Shown here: piece after piece, positions 60,525 through 64,000 of the stretch | Numbering within the stretch: position 1 is the first letter of the stretch | Layout: each line of letters opens with the position of its first letter | DNA from: Streptomyces sp. DT2A-34 | GTDB lineage: Bacteria > Actinomycetota > Actinomycetes > Streptomycetales > Streptomycetaceae | DNA: 64,000 nt | NCBI RefSeq assembly: GCF_030499515.1 | Contig: NZ_JASTWJ010000001.1 | Location: 1,240,001-1,304,000, forward strand | Direction of reading: 5' to 3' | The notes under the pieces: generated by a model | What the model was told of the DNA's origin: nothing | Database searches by the model: none | What the model saw: only the letters and a program-made list of their open reading frames with translations | Translations under genes and position numbers: made by a program

Positions 60525-63500
60525 GTGACCGACACGCGGATACCGCCCACCCAGCCCGCCGAGCCGCCCGCCGACCCGCCGGCCGAGCCGGGCGCGGCGC
60601 TGCTGAAGGCGGGCAGGTTCTTCCGGCCGGGCACGCCCGCGCCCGATCGGCACAGCGTGGAGCTGACCGGCGGGCGGGAGGCGGACGCCTTCTCCCGGGA
60701 TCGGTCGAGCGTCGGCCCCGACCGCCCCGACTACGAGCCCCGCGGCTGCCCCCGCGGCGCCGCCTTCTCCTGGTACACCTACTCCCCCACCCGGGTCCGC
60801 CACCCGTACATCCGCGGCGTGCTCCTGGAGATGTACCGGGAGGCGAAGGAACGCCTGCGCGACCCCGTCCTGGCCTGGGCGGACGTCCAGAACGACCCCG
60901 AGCGCCGCCGCCGCTACCAGCGGGCGCGCGGCAACGGCGGTATGGTGCGGGCGAGTTGGGACGAGGCGATCGAGCTCGTCGCCGCCGCGCACGTCCACAC
61001 CATCAAGACGTACGGCCCCGACCGCATCGCCGGTTTCTCCCCCGCCCCCGCGATGTCGATGGTGTCGCACGCGGCGGGCGCCCGCTTCCACTCCCTGATC
61101 GGCGCCCCGATGCTGTCGTTCTACGACTGGTACGCCGATCTGCCCGTGGCTTCCCCGCAGGTATTCGGCGACCAGACCGACGTACCGGAGTCGGGCGACT
61201 GGTGGGACGCGGCGTATCTGATGAGGTGGGGCTCGAACGTCCTGGCGACCCGCACACCCGACGCCCACTGGATGGCGGAGGCCCGCTACCGGGGCCAGAA
61301 GGTCGTGGTCGTCGCCCCCGACCACGCCGGCAACGCCAAGTTCGCCGACGAGTGGCTCCACCCGCACCCCGGCACGGACGGCGCGCTGGCCCTCGCCATG
61401 GGACACGTCATCCTCAAGGAGTTCTTCGTCGACCGTGAGACCCCGTTCTTCGCGGACTACGTACGGCAGTTCACCGACCTGCCCTTCCTGGTCACGCTGG
61501 AGGAGCGGGACGGTGCCTACGTCCCCGCGAAGTTCCTGCGCGCTTGCGAACTGGGCCAGGGGGGCGGGAGCGCCGAGTGGAAGACGGTCGTACTCGACGA
61601 GGTGACGGGCCGCGCGGTCGCCCCGAACGGCTCGCTCGGCTTCCGCTGGTCCGAGTCGGGCGAGGGCAGATGGAATCTCGAACTCGGCGAGATACGCCCG
61701 CGGTTGACCCTGTACGGCAGTGAGGTCGCCGCTGGCGTCGAGGTGCTGCTGCCGCGCTTCGACACCGAGGGCGGGGCGCACGGGCAGGGGCGCGGGGCGG
61801 TTGTGCGGCGCGGGGTGCCGGCGACGCGGCTGGGCGGGTCGACCGGACACCTCGTGACGACCGTATACGACCTACTGTTGGCTCAATACGGTGTACCGCG
61901 TCCCGGGCTCCCCGGCGCCTGGCCCGCCTCCTACGACGACGCCGACGCTCCCGGCACCCCGGCCTGGCAGGAGGCCCACACCTCCGTCCCGGCAAGCAAG
62001 TGCATACGAATCGCAAGGGAGTTCGCGCAGACCGCCGAGCGGTCTCACGGCCGCTGCATGATCCTGATGGGCCCCGGCACCAACCACTGGTTCCACTCCG
62101 AGACGATCTACCGCGCCTTCCTCGCGCTGCTCCAGCTCACCGGCTGCCAGGGCCGCAACGGCGGCGGCTGGGCGCACTACGCGGGCCAGGAGAAGTGCCG
62201 TCCGGTGACCGGCTGGGCGACGCTCGCGGCCGCGTCGGACTGGTCGCGGCCGCCGCGCCAGATGATCGGCACGGCGTACTGGTACCTCAACACCGACCAG
62301 TGGCGCTACGACCGGTTCACGGCCGACATGCTGGCCTCGCCGCTCGGCACGGGCCGGTTCCGGGGGATGGCGGGCGCGGACTGTCTGGCGCTGTCGGCGC
62401 GTGCGGGGTGGATGCCGTCGTATCCGACCTTCGACCGCAATCCGCTGGAGCTGGGCGAGCTGTTCGGCGATCCGGTGGCGCGGGTGGTGGCCGAACTGCG
62501 GGCGGGCTCCTTGAAGTTCGCCTGCGAGGACCCGGACGCGCCGGAGAACTGGCCGCGGGTGCTGACGCTGTGGCGGGCCAACCTGCTCGGCTCGTCGGCC
62601 AAGGGGGCCGAGTACTTCACCCGGCACCTGCTGGGCACGCACTCGTCCCTCCAGGCGGAGGAGGCTGCCGAGGACGTACGGCCGCGGGAGGTGACCTGGC
62701 GCGACGAGGCGCCCGCGGGCAAGCTCGATCTGCTGCTCACGCTGGACTTCCGGCAGACGTCGTCCACGCTGCTGTCGGACGTCGTCCTGCCGGCCGCGAC
62801 CTGGTACGAGAAGCACGACCTGTCCAGCACGGACATGCACCCCTGCATGCACTCCATCACCCCGGCCGTGGATCCGCCGTGGCAGGCCCGCACCGACTTC
62901 GACACGTTCAAGGCGCTGGCCGAGCGGCTCAGTGAGCTCGCCGTCGGCCATCTGGGGGCGCGCAAGGACCTGGTCGCGACTGCGCTCCAGCACGACACCC
63001 CGGGCGAGATCGCCCAGCCGGGCGGGGTCGTCCGGGACTGGAAGCGCGGCGCGTGCGATCCCGTACCCGGCAAGACCATGCCGAACCTGACCGTCGTCGA
63101 GCGGGACTACACGGCGATCGGCGCGAAGTTCGCCTCGCTCGGTCCGCTGGTGGAGCAGCTCGGCCTGCCGGCCAAGGGCATCACGCTGAGGGCGGACGAG
63201 GAGGTCGAGGACCTCCGGCGGCTGAACGGCGTGACCCCCGACGGCCGCCCCTTGCTCGATACGGCGGTGAAGGCGGCGAACACCGTCCTCGCCCTCTCCG
63301 GCACCACCAACGGCCGCCTCGCCACCCAGGGCTTGCGCACGCTGGAGGCCCGCACCGGGCAGGAGATGGCGCACCTGACGGCCGAGCACGAGGGCAAGCG
63401 GATCACGTACGCGGACACCCAGGCCGCGCCCGTGCCGGTGATCACCTCGCCGGAGTGGTCGGGCAGCGAGTCGGGCGGGCGCCGCTACACGGCCTTCACG

Positions 63501-64000
63501 CTCAACACCGAGCATCTCAAGCCCTGGCACACCCTCACCGGCCGCCAGCACTTCTTCCTGGACCACGACTGGATCCACGAGCTGGGCGAGGCACTCCCGG
63601 TCTACCGGCCACCGCTGGACATGAACAGACTCCTCGGCGAGCCGCGCCTCGGCCCGGACGGGCAACGGGAGGTGACGGTGCGTCACCTCACCCCGCACGA
63701 CAAGTGGTCCATCCACTCCGAGTACCAGGACGACCTCTTCCTGTCGGCCCTCTCCCGCGGCGGCCAGAACATCTGGATGTCCCCGCAGGACGCGGAGGCG
63801 ATCGGCGTCGTGGACAACGACTGGGTCGAGGCCGTCAACCACGACGGCGTGGTCGCCGCCCGGGCCGTCGTCTCGCACCGCATGCCGCCCGGCACGGTCT
63901 CCATGCACCACGCGCAGGAACGCACGGTGGCCGTCCCGAAGACGGAGGCCACCGGCAGGCGCGGCGGCATCCACCACTCACTCACCCGGATGGCCCTCAA
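60525..64000 (+). CDS. narG: Respiratory nitrate reductase alpha subunit NarG with internal deletion (partial, runs off right edge)
   Basis: GTG 60525, with GGGAG upstream, opens a frame that stays open for about 1158 codons to the window end. The catalytic domain is NarG-like throughout: AHVHTIKTYGPDRIAGFSPA, LSFYDWYADLPVASPQVFGD, TRTPDAHWMAEARY (with the molybdenum-ligand Asp), APNGSLGFRW, GGGWAHYAGQEKCRP and VVLPAATWYEKHD. Between residues 60 and 63 (EADAFSRDRSSVGPDRP) roughly 40 residues present in other NarG proteins are missing, including the HxxxCxxxC part of the FS0 cluster site. The fourth ligand (GCPRGAAFSW, Cys 75) remains. The deletion is in frame. The enzyme would reduce nitrate at the inner membrane face. 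Confidence 0.9.
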   Translation, partial: MTDTRIPPTQPAEPPADPPAEPGAALLKAGRFFRPGTPAPDRHSVELTGGREADAFSRDRSSVGPDRPDYEPRGCPRGAAFSWYTYSPTRVRHPYIRGVLLEMYREAKERLRDPVLAWADVQNDPERRRRYQRARGNGGMVRASWDEAIELVAAAHVHTIKTYGPDRIAGFSPAPAMSMVSHAAGARFHSLIGAPMLSFYDWYADLPVASPQVFGDQTDVPESGDWWDAAYLMRWGSNVLATRTPDAHWMAEARYRGQKVVVVAPDHAGNAKFADEWLHPHPGTDGALALAMGHVILKEFFVDRETPFFADYVRQFTDLPFLVTLEERDGAYVPAKFLRACELGQGGGSAEWKTVVLDEVTGRAVAPNGSLGFRWSESGEGRWNLELGEIRPRLTLYGSEVAAGVEVLLPRFDTEGGAHGQGRGAVVRRGVPATRLGGSTGHLVTTVYDLLLAQYGVPRPGLPGAWPASYDDADAPGTPAWQEAHTSVPASKCIRIAREFAQTAERSHGRCMILMGPGTNHWFHSETIYRAFLALLQLTGCQGRNGGGWAHYAGQEKCRPVTGWATLAAASDWSRPPRQMIGTAYWYLNTDQWRYDRFTADMLASPLGTGRFRGMAGADCLALSARAGWMPSYPTFDRNPLELGELFGDPVARVVAELRAGSLKFACEDPDAPENWPRVLTLWRANLLGSSAKGAEYFTRHLLGTHSSLQAEEAAEDVRPREVTWRDEAPAGKLDLLLTLDFRQTSSTLLSDVVLPAATWYEKHDLSSTDMHPCMHSITPAVDPPWQARTDFDTFKALAERLSELAVGHLGARKDLVATALQHDTPGEIAQPGGVVRDWKRGACDPVPGKTMPNLTVVERDYTAIGAKFASLGPLVEQLGLPAKGITLRADEEVEDLRRLNGVTPDGRPLLDTAVKAANTVLALSGTTNGRLATQGLRTLEARTGQEMAHLTAEHEGKRITYADTQAAPVPVITSPEWSGSESGGRRYTAFTLNTEHLKPWHTLTGRQHFFLDHDWIHELGEALPVYRPPLDMNRLLGEPRLGPDGQREVTVRHLTPHDKWSIHSEYQDDLFLSALSRGGQNIWMSPQDAEAIGVVDNDWVEAVNHDGVVAARAVVSHRMPPGTVSMHHAQERTVAVPKTEATGRRGGIHHSLTRMAL

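Noticed and set aside
1..64000. tRNA, rRNA or integrated mobile element
   Set aside because: No cloverleaf-like tRNA, rRNA motif, transposase or integrase gene could be recognised by reading the sequence; a covariance-model scan would be needed to exclude small RNAs.

Overview
The window is very GC-rich (about 70% or more), with strong G/C bias at third codon positions, many GTG starts, AGGAGG-type ribosome sites, and gene families (ROK regulators, DUF5753 helix-turn-helix plus DUF574 methyltransferase pairs, CBM2-linked cellulases) that point to a Streptomyces chromosome. I saw no rRNA, tRNA, CRISPR array, prophage or complete insertion sequence.

Layout. (1) Positions 1-6812, minus strand: a translationally coupled ebo-type operon (INO1-like synthase, TIM-barrel isomerase, EboA, TatD-like EboB, EboE, and a type I phosphodiesterase running off the left edge). 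Three of its proteins carry repeat-rich tails, and no UbiA prenyltransferase is present in the window. (2) 6889-18316, minus strand: a ROK regulator, ribose-type ABC transporter, Gfo/Idh/MocA dehydrogenase, sugar isomerase, secreted PQQ-type glucose/sorbosone dehydrogenase and ThuA-DUF1080 lipoprotein, ended by a 13-bp-stem terminator. This looks like uptake and keto-sugar breakdown of an unidentified glycoside. (3) 18427-26248: a decayed NmrA-like gene, a GntR regulator, a FabH-like synthase, an OFA-type oxalate/formate transporter with its 42-residue partner, a formate-dehydrogenase-like gene pair with several frameshifts and deletions, and an intact fdhD. The regulator and the transporter promoter share a 9-bp element. 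(4) 26371-40329: small regulators with target genes (MarR/quinone oxidoreductase, LysR/SBF transporter), a sialidase, an acyl-CoA ligase, an aldo/keto reductase, a GH75 chitosanase with a perfect palindromic operator, and several broken genes. (5) 40479-52852: PhyH-like dioxygenase, then a secreted plant-cell-wall set: GH6 and GH5 cellulases, divergent GH48 and GH74 enzymes, and a family 11 rhamnogalacturonan lyase. A perfect CebR-type box and a weaker one lie between GH5 and GH48. (6) 52893-60447: WYL regulator with a palindrome over its own start codon and divergent partner genes, two methyltransferases, a pterin dehydratase, a broken ADP-ribosylglycohydrolase and two XRE regulators. (7) 60525-64000: the start of narG, in which an in-frame deletion appears to have removed three of the four ligands of the FS0 iron-sulfur cluster.

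Taken together, the window is a carbohydrate-scavenging region (cellulose, xyloglucan, pectin, chitosan, sialosides) in which formate and nitrate respiratory genes look eroded. Two secreted hydrolases (sialidase and GH5) carry rare TTA codons inside their signal peptides, suggesting bldA-linked developmental control. Many genes are broken by one- or two-base frameshifts; without raw reads I cannot separate true pseudogenes from sequencing errors, except where larger deletions or inserted palindromes are visible.
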